From positions 1 through 12,719 of the forward strand of contig CAYGLV010000066.1 of NCBI GenBank assembly GCA_964351025.1: a stretch of 12,719 nt of DNA, written 5' to 3'. A program made the translations under genes and the position numbers. The DNA is from CAYGLV01 sp964351025. GTDB taxonomy: Bacteria > Actinomycetota > Thermoleophilia > Gaiellales > Gaiellaceae. The notes under the pieces were generated by a model. The model was given only the letters and a program-made list of their open reading frames with translations. It ran no database searches and was not told the DNA's origin. Shown here in pieces: positions 1 through 6,765 of this stretch; within the stretch, counting starts at the first letter, position 1; each line of letters opens with the position of its first letter.

Positions 1-72
1 TGGGCGCACCTGGGATCGAACCAGGGACCTCCCGCGTGTGAAGCGGGCGCTCTCCCGCTGAGCTATGCGCCC
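1..72 (-). tRNA. tRNA-Val (anticodon CAC)
   Basis: The minus strand folds as a complete cloverleaf. The 7-bp acceptor stem pairs positions 72-66 with 8-2, position 1 is the discriminator (A on the minus strand), the anticodon stem is CCCGC/GCGGG, the loop is TTCACAC giving anticodon CAC, and the T loop contains TTCGATC. CAC reads the valine codon GTG, which is common in this GC-rich genome. A possible 3' CCA lies outside the window. It sits 38 nt downstream of the last gene of the Kor/Hdr operon and has its own candidate -10 box. Confidence 0.95.
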
Positions 73-82
73 GGGAGAGCAG

Positions 83-88
83 ATTGTA
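83..88 (-). promoter_or_regulatory. candidate -10 element of tRNA-Val
   Basis: On the minus strand TACAAT (88 to 83) lies 10 nt upstream of the mature tRNA-Val 5' end. This is a close match to the sigma-70 type -10 consensus in otherwise very GC-rich sequence. No convincing -35 is visible; it would fall on the stop codon of the neighbouring gene (111-113). This suggests that the tRNA is transcribed separately from the upstream operon. Confidence 0.4.
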
Positions 89-110
89 ACGGCGGCGCGC
101 TGGCGCTGTG

Positions 111-548
111 CTAGCCGCGGCCCTCGCTGAGCAGGTTGAAGAGCACGAACCCGAGCAGGGCGAGGAACCAGATGATCGGCCCGAGCCGCACGCCGCGCGG
201 AGCCTCGGCCTCGGGCGTGGCCTCCTCGGTCTCGACCTCCTCGCGGCCCCGTTCGACCTCGGCTCCGACCTCGGCTTCGACCTCGGCCTCGACCCGGGCG
301 GTCGCCGGCCGCACCGGCTCGTCCTGCGGCACCGAGGCGCCGAGCGCCTCGAGCAGCCGCTTCGCGTCGCGCTGCTGCGCCTCGTCGCCGGCACGCGCGA
401 TCTGGGTCGCGAGTTGCTCGATCGTCCGCAACGCCCCGCGGTCGCCGGCGATCCGCACCGGCTCCAGCGCGTTCCAGAGCAGCACCAGCGCCTCGTCGGC
501 GTCGCCGCGGCCGAGCGCCTTCTGCACCTGCTTCAGTCCGTCGCTCAC
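111..548 (-). CDS. small tail-anchored protein with acidic repeat linker, function unknown
   Basis: The predicted protein has 145 residues from a GTG start at 548. That is the only start codon in frame before the helical region; no good Shine-Dalgarno is visible, so the start is moderately certain. Residues 1-70 look like a short all-helical domain (repeated Ala/Leu-rich helices, weakly TPR-like). Residues 78-118 form a Glu/Val/Ala-rich low-complexity linker with EAEV-type repeats, encoded partly by 12-bp tandem DNA repeats. Residues about 122-140 (GPIIWFLALLGFVLFNLL) form a single hydrophobic helix followed by a short SEGRG tail, with no signal peptide. This is the layout of a C-terminally anchored inner-membrane protein with a cytoplasmic head. 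It is the last gene of the Kor/Hdr run, 53 nt after the HdrC-CCG gene with a hairpin between, so it may be read through from the operon or made separately. A role in tethering the redox complex to the membrane is only a guess from position. Confidence 0.6.
   Translation of the reverse strand: MSDGLKQVQKALGRGDADEALVLLWNALEPVRIAGDRGALRTIEQLATQIARAGDEAQQRDAKRLLEALGASVPQDEPVRPATARVEAEVEAEVGAEVERGREEVETEEATPEAEAPRGVRLGPIIWFLALLGFVLFNLLSEGRG
255..290 (-). repeat. three 12-bp tandem repeats in coding sequence
   Basis: On the plus strand the unit gacctcggcNNc occurs at 255-266, 267-278 and 279-290, followed by a degenerate fourth copy from 291. On the coding strand it encodes the Glu-Ala/Gly-Glu-Val linker of the tail-anchored protein. 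The 12-nt period keeps the reading frame, so copy-number change would only lengthen or shorten the linker. Confidence 0.75.
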
Positions 549-563
549 GACGACAGTGTGCCT

Positions 564-589
564 GCGCTGCGGCGAAGAAGTCGCAGCGC
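564..589 (-). other. intercistronic hairpin between the HdrC-CCG gene and the tail-anchored protein gene
   Basis: A perfect 8-bp inverted repeat, GCGCTGCG (564-571) and CGCAGCGC (582-589), with a 10-nt loop, lies in the 53-nt gap after the stop at 602-604. There is no T run after it, so it is not a classical intrinsic terminator. It could be a partial terminator, an mRNA 3' stabiliser for the nine upstream genes, or incidental structure in GC-rich DNA. Confidence 0.4.
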
Positions 590-601
590 TTCGGCGACCG
601 C

Positions 602-1894
602 CTACTTCACCGCGTCCCGCAGTGCCTGCGCGACGTGGCGGGCGGGCCGGCCGGTGAAGTGCTCGATCTGCTGGCGGCACGAGACGCCCATCACCACGAC
701 GTCGGCCTCCGCGCGCGCTCGCACGGCCGGGAAGAGCCCGCGCTCGCCGGCGGCTCTGGACTGCTCGTAGTGCTCCTTCTCGTACCCGAAGGCGCCCGCC
801 ATGCCGCAGCAGGCCGCGTCGGCGAGCTCCGCGTCGTAGCCGGCCAGGCGCAGCAGCTCCAGGCTCTTTCCGGGGTCGGCCAGCGCCTTCTGGTGGCAGT
901 GGCCGTGGAAGAGCACCTCCCGTCCGCTCGTCCGCTCCTCGTCGAAGTCGAGCTCCAGCTCGCCCTGCTCGTTCAGCAGCGCGAGGAACTCGTCCAGCAG
1001 GAGCGACTGCCGCGCGACGACGTGCGCCTGCTCGGCCAGGTCCGGGTCGCGCATCAGCTCGGGGTACTCGCCGCGCAGGGTGAGCAGGCACGACGGCTCG
1101 CAGCCGACGATGAAGGTGCCGGCCTGGGCGTGCTCGTAGAGCCGGGCCACGTTCGTCCGGGCGTGGGCCTCCGCCTGGCGCATGAAGCCCTTGGAGATCA
1201 GCGGGCGGCCGCAGCAGACGGTGTCCGTCAGCTCGACCCGGAAGCCGGCCCGCTCGATCAGCTCCGTGGCGGCGATGCCCGTCTCCGGGAAGTTGAAGTC
1301 CATGAACGTGTCGTGGAAGAGCAGAACCTTGCCGCGGTGCCCGTCGCCGAGCGGCGTGTGGCCGCGGAACCAGGCGGGGAACGTGGTCCGGGCGAAGGGG
1401 GGCAGCGAGCGCGCCTTGTGCAGGCCGAGCAGGTGATGGGCCGCGAGGCCGCCGCCGGGCAGCCGCAGGAACCAGTTGCTGAGCGGGGCGAGCGCGCTCC
1501 CGGCCCGGGCGAGGCGGTGGTTGTTCGCGATCAGCCAGGACCGGCGGCGGTTGCCGTGGCGGTGGTTCGAGCCCGGGACCCGCTCGGGCGGCAGGCTGCG
1601 CAGCGCCCGCATGATGCGGACGGGATCCACGCTCTTCGGGCAGGCGCCCGCGCACGTGAAGCAGCCGGCGCAGCTCCACACCGTGTCCAGGGCCAGGGCC
1701 TCGGGCACGTGCCCGAGCTGCAGGTAGCGGATGACCTCCTGGGGGCCGAAGGAGAAGGGGCAGCCGGCGGTGCACTTGCCGCACTGGTAGCAGGCGAAGA
1801 GGTTCTGCCCGCTCAGCACGGCGACCTCCTCTGCGAGGCCGTTCCGCCCCGAGAGCGTGAGCGTGGCCGTCGCTGGGCAGCCCGCGTCAGACAC
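602..1894 (-). CDS. HdrC-like ferredoxin domain fused to two CCG (Fe-S) domains; HdrCB-like terminal module
   Basis: The protein has 430 residues from a GTG start at 1894 that overlaps the korC stop by 8 nt, with GGGAG 10 nt upstream. Residues 30-100 form an HdrC-type module with two [4Fe-4S] motifs (C35/38/41/45 and C75/78/81/85). Residues about 175-430 carry two CCG domains: HDTFMDFNFPE, CCGRPLISKG (C217/218) and GCEPSC (C255/259), then GHCHQKA (C313), CCGMAGAFGY (C352/353) and GVSCRQQI (C386). These motifs read like the Fe-S C-terminal part of FAD-linked D-lactate/D-2-hydroxyacid dehydrogenases and GlpC/GlcF more than like methanogen HdrB. The first domain has no Cys at the usual first position and the second ends in CRQQ rather than CxxC. 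No flavin domain or membrane helix is present. By position it should be the module that receives electrons from HdrA and passes them to a disulfide or another acceptor; the acceptor is not evident. Confidence 0.85.
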   Translation of the reverse strand: MSDAGCPATATLTLSGRNGLAEEVAVLSGQNLFACYQCGKCTAGCPFSFGPQEVIRYLQLGHVPEALALDTVWSCAGCFTCAGACPKSVDPVRIMRALRSLPPERVPGSNHRHGNRRRSWLIANNHRLARAGSALAPLSNWFLRLPGGGLAAHHLLGLHKARSLPPFARTTFPAWFRGHTPLGDGHRGKVLLFHDTFMDFNFPETGIAATELIERAGFRVELTDTVCCGRPLISKGFMRQAEAHARTNVARLYEHAQAGTFIVGCEPSCLLTLRGEYPELMRDPDLAEQAHVVARQSLLLDEFLALLNEQGELELDFDEERTSGREVLFHGHCHQKALADPGKSLELLRLAGYDAELADAACCGMAGAFGYEKEHYEQSRAAGERGLFPAVRARAEADVVVMGVSCRQQIEHFTGRPARHVAQALRDAVK

Positions 1895-2465
1895 CCGCGA
1901 GCAGCTCCCGCGCGTAGTCGTAGCCGGTCTCGACGGCCGAGAGATTGAAGCTCTCCGTGCCGCGGGGGACGGACTCGGCGACGGCGTCGCGGATCGCCTC
2001 GACGTCCAGCACGTTGGTTGCGCCGCAGATGAATCCGAGCAGCACGATGTTGGCGACGATGCGGCGCCCCGCCTCCTCGGCGAGCCGCGTTGCGGGAGCC
2101 TCGAGCACGAGCCCCTCAGGGCCCGAGCCCCCGTTCAGCGTCACGAGGTCAGAGTCCACGATCAGGAGGGAGCCCGGAGGACGGTCGGCGGCGTGCTGGT
2201 CGTAGGCCGGCTGGGACAGCACGGCGACGACGTCGGGGCTCGTCACGCGCGGGTACGCGATCTCGCCGTCGGCGATCACGATCTCGGTCAGGCAGGCACC
2301 GCCCCGCGACTCGGGGCCGTAGCTCTGCGACATCACCGCGTTCCGGCCCGCGTGCACCGTCGCCGCGCGCCCGAGGATGTAGCCCGCCAGGATGATCCCC
2401 TGGCCGCCGAAGCCACCCAGCCTGACCTCGACCCGCTCCCTGCCTCCAAGCTCCACCGTCGTCAT
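1887..2465 (-). CDS. korC: 2-oxoacid:ferredoxin oxidoreductase, gamma subunit
   Basis: The protein has 192 residues from an ATG at 2465, preceded by AGGGAGG and GGCGGAG purine tracts in the 16-nt gap after korB. The family signature GGFGGQGI is at residues 17-24 and YGPESRGG at 49-56, followed by the alternating beta/alpha core (TEIVIADGEIAYP, LLIVDSD) typical of the gamma domain of pyruvate/2-oxoglutarate ferredoxin oxidoreductases. Length fits free-standing gamma subunits. It holds the alpha/beta assembly together and carries no cofactor motif. It is translationally coupled to the following HdrC-CCG gene through the 8-nt overlap. Whether the enzyme uses 2-oxoglutarate, pyruvate or a branched 2-oxoacid cannot be read from this subunit. 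Confidence 0.93.
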   Translation of the reverse strand: MTTVELGGRERVEVRLGGFGGQGIILAGYILGRAATVHAGRNAVMSQSYGPESRGGACLTEIVIADGEIAYPRVTSPDVVAVLSQPAYDQHAADRPPGSLLIVDSDLVTLNGGSGPEGLVLEAPATRLAEEAGRRIVANIVLLGFICGATNVLDVEAIRDAVAESVPRGTESFNLSAVETGYDYARELLAGV

Positions 2466-2481
2466 CTCCGCCTGCCTCCCT

Positions 2482-3441
2482 TCACGAGCGCGGCGCCGCT
2501 GCCTCCTGCGCCTTGTGGACGAGCGTCACCCCGAGCAGCTCCGCGAGCGTGGGCCGCTCCTTCTCGACGAACTTCCCGACGACGACCTTCTCCCCCAGGC
2601 CGATGTGGAGCTCCTCCAGCGGCGCGAAGTTCTCGACGACGGTGTTCTCCCGGTAGTAGCGGAGCTCGTCGACCGCCTCGCCGAGGCGGTTGCGCCGGCC
2701 GTAGTAGACGGGACAGGGAGAGACGATCTCGACGAAGGCGAACCCCCTGTGCTGCAGGGCCTCGACCATCGAGCGGCGCAGCCGGCCCAGGTCGAGCACC
2801 GTCCAGCGGGCCACGTACGTGGCGCCCGCCGCCGCCGCGAGCAGCGGGAGGTTGAACCCGGGCTCGACGCTGCCGTAGGGCGACGTCGACGTCTTGGCGC
2901 CCTCCTGCGTCGTCGGGCCGCTCTGTCCTCCCGTCATCCCGTAGGTGAAGTTGTTGACGCAGAAGACCGTGAGGTCGGCGTTGCGGCGCGCGGCGTGGAT
3001 GAGGTGGTTGCCGCCGATCGCGACGAGGTCGCCGTCGCCGCTGAAGACGACGACCTTCAGCTCCGGGTTCCCGAGGTGCAGGCCGAGGGCGAACGGGATG
3101 GCGCGGCCGTGGACCGTGTGGAAGCTGTCGCAGTCCATGTACCCGGCGACGCGGCCGGTGCAGCCGATGCCCGAGACGACGGAGAGCGAGTCGCGCTCGA
3201 TGCCCGCTTCGTCGAGCGCCTCGACGAAGCACGTCACGGCGATGCCGATGCCGCAGCCGGGGCACCAGATGTGAGGCAGGCGATCTCCCCGCAGGCCCGA
3301 CTCCGACGGATGGCTGAGGACGGCGTCGGCCACGTCCGATCCGACGGTCACCCACTCCCGCGGGAGGGACAGTGCGCTCTCCGCGACCTCCGCGGTCCAG
3401 TGCTCCTCGTCGTCGAACGGCTCCTCGTAGTCCCTGTCCAT
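2482..3441 (-). CDS. korB: 2-oxoacid:ferredoxin oxidoreductase, beta subunit (TPP and [4Fe-4S] binding), KorB type
   Basis: The protein has 319 residues from an ATG at 3441 with GAGGAGAG just upstream. It binds thiamine diphosphate and one [4Fe-4S] cluster. WCPGCG (C60, C63), GIGCTGR (C94) and SPCPVYYG (C243) supply the expected cluster cysteines. GDGD (135-138) followed about 25 residues later by NN (163-164) is the TPP/Mg2+ motif, and NNFTYGMTGGQSGPTT is characteristic of the beta subunit. YYGRRN near residue 246 and the overall length favour the KorB (2-oxoglutarate) branch, but substrate is inferred. The first ~45 residues, rich in Asp/Glu (DYEEPFDDEEHW), form an extension ahead of the conserved core. 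It is separated from korA and korD by four Hdr/Flx genes, unlike the usual contiguous korDABC order. Confidence 0.93.
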   Translation of the reverse strand: MDRDYEEPFDDEEHWTAEVAESALSLPREWVTVGSDVADAVLSHPSESGLRGDRLPHIWCPGCGIGIAVTCFVEALDEAGIERDSLSVVSGIGCTGRVAGYMDCDSFHTVHGRAIPFALGLHLGNPELKVVVFSGDGDLVAIGGNHLIHAARRNADLTVFCVNNFTYGMTGGQSGPTTQEGAKTSTSPYGSVEPGFNLPLLAAAAGATYVARWTVLDLGRLRRSMVEALQHRGFAFVEIVSPCPVYYGRRNRLGEAVDELRYYRENTVVENFAPLEELHIGLGEKVVVGKFVEKERPTLAELLGVTLVHKAQEAAAPRS

Positions 3442-3455
3442 CGCTCTCCTCGCTC

Positions 3456-4298
3456 TCACATGTCGGCCGGAAGGGTTGCCAGTTGCGCCGCGGTGATCAC
3501 GGGACCGTCCCGGCAGACGACGAATCGCCCGACGTTGCAGTGCCCGCACTCGCCGACGCCGCACTTCATCCTGTTCTCGAGCGTCGTGACGACCTGCTCG
3601 GGTGCGAACCCGAGCCTGTCGAGGGCGATCAGCATGAAATGGAGCATGATCGGGGGGCCGCAGACGACGACGATCCGGCCTTCCGGCTCCAGCCCGAGCC
3701 GCTCGAAGACGTCCGGGATCAGCCCGACCTCGCCGTTCCAGCCGGGCGCCTCCCCGCCGGGGTCGACGGTGCGAACGACCCGGACGCGCTCGATCCGCGC
3801 CCACTCGTCCATCTCGCTCTTGAAGACGAGGTCGGCGACCGTCCGGGCTCCGTTCAGCACGACGACGTCGCCGAAGTCGTCCCGCCGGTCGAGCACGAAC
3901 CGGAGCGGGGCCGCCACCGCCGCCATCCCGATGCCGCCGCCGACGAAGACGAGGTCGCGGCCCTGCCACTCCTCGAGCGGGAAGCTGTTGCCGTACGGCC
4001 CGCGGAAGCCGACGACCTGCCCGGACGAGAGGCCCCGCAGTGCCTCGGTCACCTTGCCGAGCTCTTTGAAGGTGCACTCGACGTACCCGGGGCGGCTCGG
4101 CGGGTTGGCGATCGTGAACACGCTCTCCCCGGCGCCGAAGACCGTGAAGCAGGCGAACTGGCCGGCCCGCCACTCCAGGCTCGAGGCGACGTCGGGCTCG
4201 ACGAACACGAGCCGCAGCGTGCGCACGTCGGGCGTCTCCTCGCGGGTGGCGGCGATGCGCGTCAGGTGCGGCAGGAAGCCGTTCCCGTTTCCGTTCAC
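3456..4298 (-). CDS. FAD/NAD(P)-binding oxidoreductase with C-terminal [2Fe-2S] cluster (FlxA/AsrB/HydG-like)
   Basis: The protein has 280 residues from a GTG at 4298 whose last bases overlap the upstream gene's stop (GTGA); GGGGAG lies 9 nt upstream. A ferredoxin-NADP reductase-like FAD domain covers about residues 10-105 (RAGQFACF, FTIANPPS, FRGPYGNSFPL). An NAD(P)-binding domain begins at FVGGGIGMAAV (118-128) and includes VVCGPPIMLHF. The C-terminus has C246, C251, C254 and C262 in a pattern (CGVGECGHCNVGR) that ligates [2Fe-2S] in PyrK, AsrB and sulfhydrogenase gamma subunits. In bacterial FlxABCD-HdrABC systems this subunit is the NADH entry or exit point. Here it should connect NAD(P)(H) with the adjoining Fe-S proteins and HdrA. 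The choice between NAD and NADP is not decided by what I can see. Confidence 0.9.
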   Translation of the reverse strand: MNGNGNGFLPHLTRIAATREETPDVRTLRLVFVEPDVASSLEWRAGQFACFTVFGAGESVFTIANPPSRPGYVECTFKELGKVTEALRGLSSGQVVGFRGPYGNSFPLEEWQGRDLVFVGGGIGMAAVAAPLRFVLDRRDDFGDVVVLNGARTVADLVFKSEMDEWARIERVRVVRTVDPGGEAPGWNGEVGLIPDVFERLGLEPEGRIVVVCGPPIMLHFMLIALDRLGFAPEQVVTTLENRMKCGVGECGHCNVGRFVVCRDGPVITAAQLATLPADM

Positions 4299-5347
4299 GC
4301 GTCTGCGCTCCCCGCCGCGTCCGCGGCCACGAGCTCGACGGAGTGGCGGATGTCGAGGCCGACGGGGCACAGCTTCACGCAGCGTCCGCAGCCGACGCAC
4401 ATGAAGCGCCCCTCGTGCTCGAGCGGGAAGTAGGAGAACTTGTGCAGGACGCGCTGCCGGTAGCGGGCGGGCTGGCCCGAGCGCGGGTTGTGCCCGGAGG
4501 CGTGCCGGGTGAACTGGGCGAACGTGCAGCTGTCCCAGATGCGGCAGCGGGTCCCGCAGAACGCGCTCCCCTCGTCGCCGACGTCGAAGCAACTGCAGCT
4601 CGGGCAGACGTACGCGCAGATGCCACAGCTGAGGCAGCGCTCGCCGAGCTGCTGCCACAGCGGATTCTCGAAGGCGCCCTCCAGGACGCTTGCCCACTCG
4701 CCGGGGACCGCGCTTCCGCCAATGCTCGCCTCGACGGCGAGCCGCTGCTCCTCGGCCCGGGCGAAGGCCTCGTCCGAAGCCGGCGCCCAGCCGGCCGACG
4801 CGGCCCCGGCCAGCGCCGCCCCCTTCTCCGTCAGGGGGCGCAGCAGCCACTCCTCGCCGAGGGAGACGAGCTGGAGGTCGCTGCCGTCGGCGCCCGCCGG
4901 CGAGCCGCCGACCGCGGTGCAGAAGCACTCCGGCCGCGCGCTCTCGCAGGCGAGGGAGACCGTCGCCGTCCGCGCCCTGCGGGACGCGTAGAGCGAGTCC
5001 TCGTCGTCGCCGAGGAACATCTCGTCGAGGCGCGCGAGGCCGGCGGCGTCGCAGGGGCGCACGGCGAAGAGCACCTGCTCCTCCTCGCCCGCCGGGGGCG
5101 TCTCGAGCGCCACGTCGTTGCCCTCCAGGCGGTAGGAGAAGAGCGCTTCGGTGCTCGGGAAGAGGGCCTCCTTGGGCGACCAGCGGCTCGTGCCGTAGCC
5201 GTCGAGGCTGATCGCCTCGGCGGAGGCGACTGCGCGGAAGACCGTCAGCCCGTCCTCCTCGACCGGCGCGATGAGCCGCCTTCCGCCCGAGACCAGGGCG
5301 GCGAGCCAGCCGCGCAGATCCCCGTCGCTGAGGAGCCAGGCGTCCAT
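4295..5347 (-). CDS. 4Fe-4S dicluster electron-transfer protein (FlxB/AsrA/sulfhydrogenase beta-like)
   Basis: The protein has 350 residues from an ATG at 5347, 2 nt after the stop of the fusion gene; translation is probably coupled, since no strong Shine-Dalgarno is present. Residues 1-200 form the family's N-terminal domain with VRPCDAAGLARLDEMF (C99) and a CESARPECFCTAVGG segment (C134, C141, C143). The C-terminal part has two [4Fe-4S] ferredoxin-like sets, C238/241/244/248 and C317/320/323/327. Between them are extra cysteines C251, C253, C264, C268 and C274, as in AsrA and hydrogenase beta subunits. It overlaps the FlxA-like gene by 4 nt, and the pair resembles AsrAB/HydBG, which move electrons between NAD(P)H and a catalytic partner. 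No sulfite reductase AsrC or hydrogenase subunit follows, so the role as a wire to the HdrA module is inferred from context. Confidence 0.87.
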   Translation of the reverse strand: MDAWLLSDGDLRGWLAALVSGGRRLIAPVEEDGLTVFRAVASAEAISLDGYGTSRWSPKEALFPSTEALFSYRLEGNDVALETPPAGEEEQVLFAVRPCDAAGLARLDEMFLGDDEDSLYASRRARTATVSLACESARPECFCTAVGGSPAGADGSDLQLVSLGEEWLLRPLTEKGAALAGAASAGWAPASDEAFARAEEQRLAVEASIGGSAVPGEWASVLEGAFENPLWQQLGERCLSCGICAYVCPSCSCFDVGDEGSAFCGTRCRIWDSCTFAQFTRHASGHNPRSGQPARYRQRVLHKFSYFPLEHEGRFMCVGCGRCVKLCPVGLDIRHSVELVAADAAGSADA

Positions 5348-5349
5348 CG

Positions 5350-6765
5350 CTACAGGAACTCGTCCGGGTCGCCGGGCCGGAACGTGGTCAGAGGCGGGGC
5401 GGCGCCCGGGTCGTCGCCGTTGCGGAAGTCGAACAAGCTCTCGACCTCCTGCGCCACCCGGCGGTTGAGGAGGTCGAGCCGGATGTCGGCCGGGCAGACG
5501 CGTGCGCACTCGTCGCAGCCGACGCAGCGGCCGGCCAGGTGCATCGCGCGCGTGACGTTCCAGGTCGTGTTTCCGGGGCCGTCGAAGGAGAGCGGGATCC
5601 ACTGCGGGCGGTGCTTCTCCGCGACGCAGGTGGCGCAGTAGCAGAGCGGGCAGACCGCCCGGCAGGCGTAGCAGCGCAGGCAGCGGGCGAACTGGGTCTG
5701 CCAGTAGTCCCGGCGCTCCTCGGGTGAGAGGGCCTCGAGCGTAGCGAGCTGGGCGTCCCGGGGGTCGGGCGCCACGGCCCGCTCGCCGGTCGCCGCCGCG
5801 GCTCCGGGCTCAGCGCCTCCGGCCGTGATCGTCCAGTCCGCGAGCGGGGAGACCTCGTCGGCGCAGCTGTAGCACTTGAGCGCGAGCCCGCCCTCCTCCC
5901 AGAGGCCGGAGCAGGAGGCGCCCAGGAGCACGACGTCGTCCCGGTCGAGCTGGCTCTCGCGCAGGAGGCCGGTGAGCGCCGCCGCGTCGCAGCTCTTCAC
6001 GACGAGGCCGACCTTCCCGTCGCCCTTCCGCTTCAGGAGCTCCGGGAGGTAGACGGTCAGGTTGTTGGCGCAGCGCTCGTTCCAGGCGAGCACCGAGGCC
6101 TGCTCCGGGTCGGTCACGAACACGGGCACCATCTGTCCCGGCAGCGAGCCGGGCGCGTGGCCGGCGACGATCGAGCACTCGCCCGACTCCAGCAGCGCCT
6201 TCGCCGTCTCGCGGAGCCGGTCGCTCACGCGCTCGCTCTCCTCGGAGGCGGGCGGCCGGCGAGGCTCGGGGCCCGGGTCGGGGAGTGCGAACGTCGGTGG
6301 GAGGCCCCCGGCGGGCGCCGTCCACGCCCCGAGCGGCCCCGCCTCGCGGACGGCCTCGGTCGCCTCGTCGACGATCCGGGACCACTTGACGCCCTCCGAG
6401 GCCGAGACCCACGCGAAGTGGAGCCGCCGCTGGTCGAGCCCGAGGAAGTCCATGAGGCTCGCAAAGACGCTGAGGCGGCGGCGGGCCAGCATGTTGCCCT
6501 GGACGTAGTGGCAGTCGCCGGGATGGCAGCCGGAGACGAGCACGCCGTCGGCACCCTGCTCGAAGGCCTTGACGATGAACAGCGGGTCAATCCGGCCGGT
6601 GCAGAGGAAGCGGACGACGCGAACGTTCGGCGCGTGCACCCTGCGGGCGGTCCCCGCCCCGTCCGCGCCGGCGTAGGTGCACCAGTTGCAGACGAGCGCG
6701 ACGAGCAGCGGCTCCCACGCCTCGCGCTCGGTCGCGCTCGACGGCGCTTCGATCTGCACCGTCAC
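5350..6765 (-). CDS. MvhD-type [2Fe-2S] domain fused to an FlxC/FrhB-like multi-Fe-S protein
   Basis: The protein has 471 residues from a GTG at 6765 that overlaps the hdrA stop by 4 nt, with GGAGG 7 nt upstream. Residues 20-145 are an MvhD (hydrogenase delta) domain: VCNWCTYAGAD (C26, C29), RFLCTGRID (C55) and GCHPGDCHY (C80, C85). In methanogens MvhD passes electrons to HdrA. A Pro/Glu-rich linker spans about 145-185. Residues 190-471 form a second Fe-S protein with KSCDAAA (C269), C295, C308/311, a dense cluster C372/375/378/382 plus C385/387/390, and a ferredoxin motif C414/417/420/424. The whole resembles FlxD plus FlxC in one chain. It directly follows hdrA, so it should be the electron bridge between HdrA and the FlxA/FlxB-like reductase. 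The reading frame is continuous, so the fusion is not a stop-codon artefact within this sequence. Confidence 0.88.
   Translation of the reverse strand: MTVQIEAPSSATEREAWEPLLVALVCNWCTYAGADGAGTARRVHAPNVRVVRFLCTGRIDPLFIVKAFEQGADGVLVSGCHPGDCHYVQGNMLARRRLSVFASLMDFLGLDQRRLHFAWVSASEGVKWSRIVDEATEAVREAGPLGAWTAPAGGLPPTFALPDPGPEPRRPPASEESERVSDRLRETAKALLESGECSIVAGHAPGSLPGQMVPVFVTDPEQASVLAWNERCANNLTVYLPELLKRKGDGKVGLVVKSCDAAALTGLLRESQLDRDDVVLLGASCSGLWEEGGLALKCYSCADEVSPLADWTITAGGAEPGAAAATGERAVAPDPRDAQLATLEALSPEERRDYWQTQFARCLRCYACRAVCPLCYCATCVAEKHRPQWIPLSFDGPGNTTWNVTRAMHLAGRCVGCDECARVCPADIRLDLLNRRVAQEVESLFDFRNGDDPGAAPPLTTFRPGDPDEFL

Noticed and set aside
73..110. Terminator between the tail-anchored protein gene and tRNA-Val
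   Set aside because: Only a 4-bp GCGC stem with a 2-nt loop is visible, too weak to support a call.
635..1948. Long open frame on the plus strand opposite the HdrC-CCG gene
   Set aside because: Its translation is Arg/Ala/Gly-rich without recognisable motifs and mirrors the real gene; long antisense frames are expected in GC-rich coding DNA. The same applies to 2392-4404, 4343-5641 and 7191-8963.
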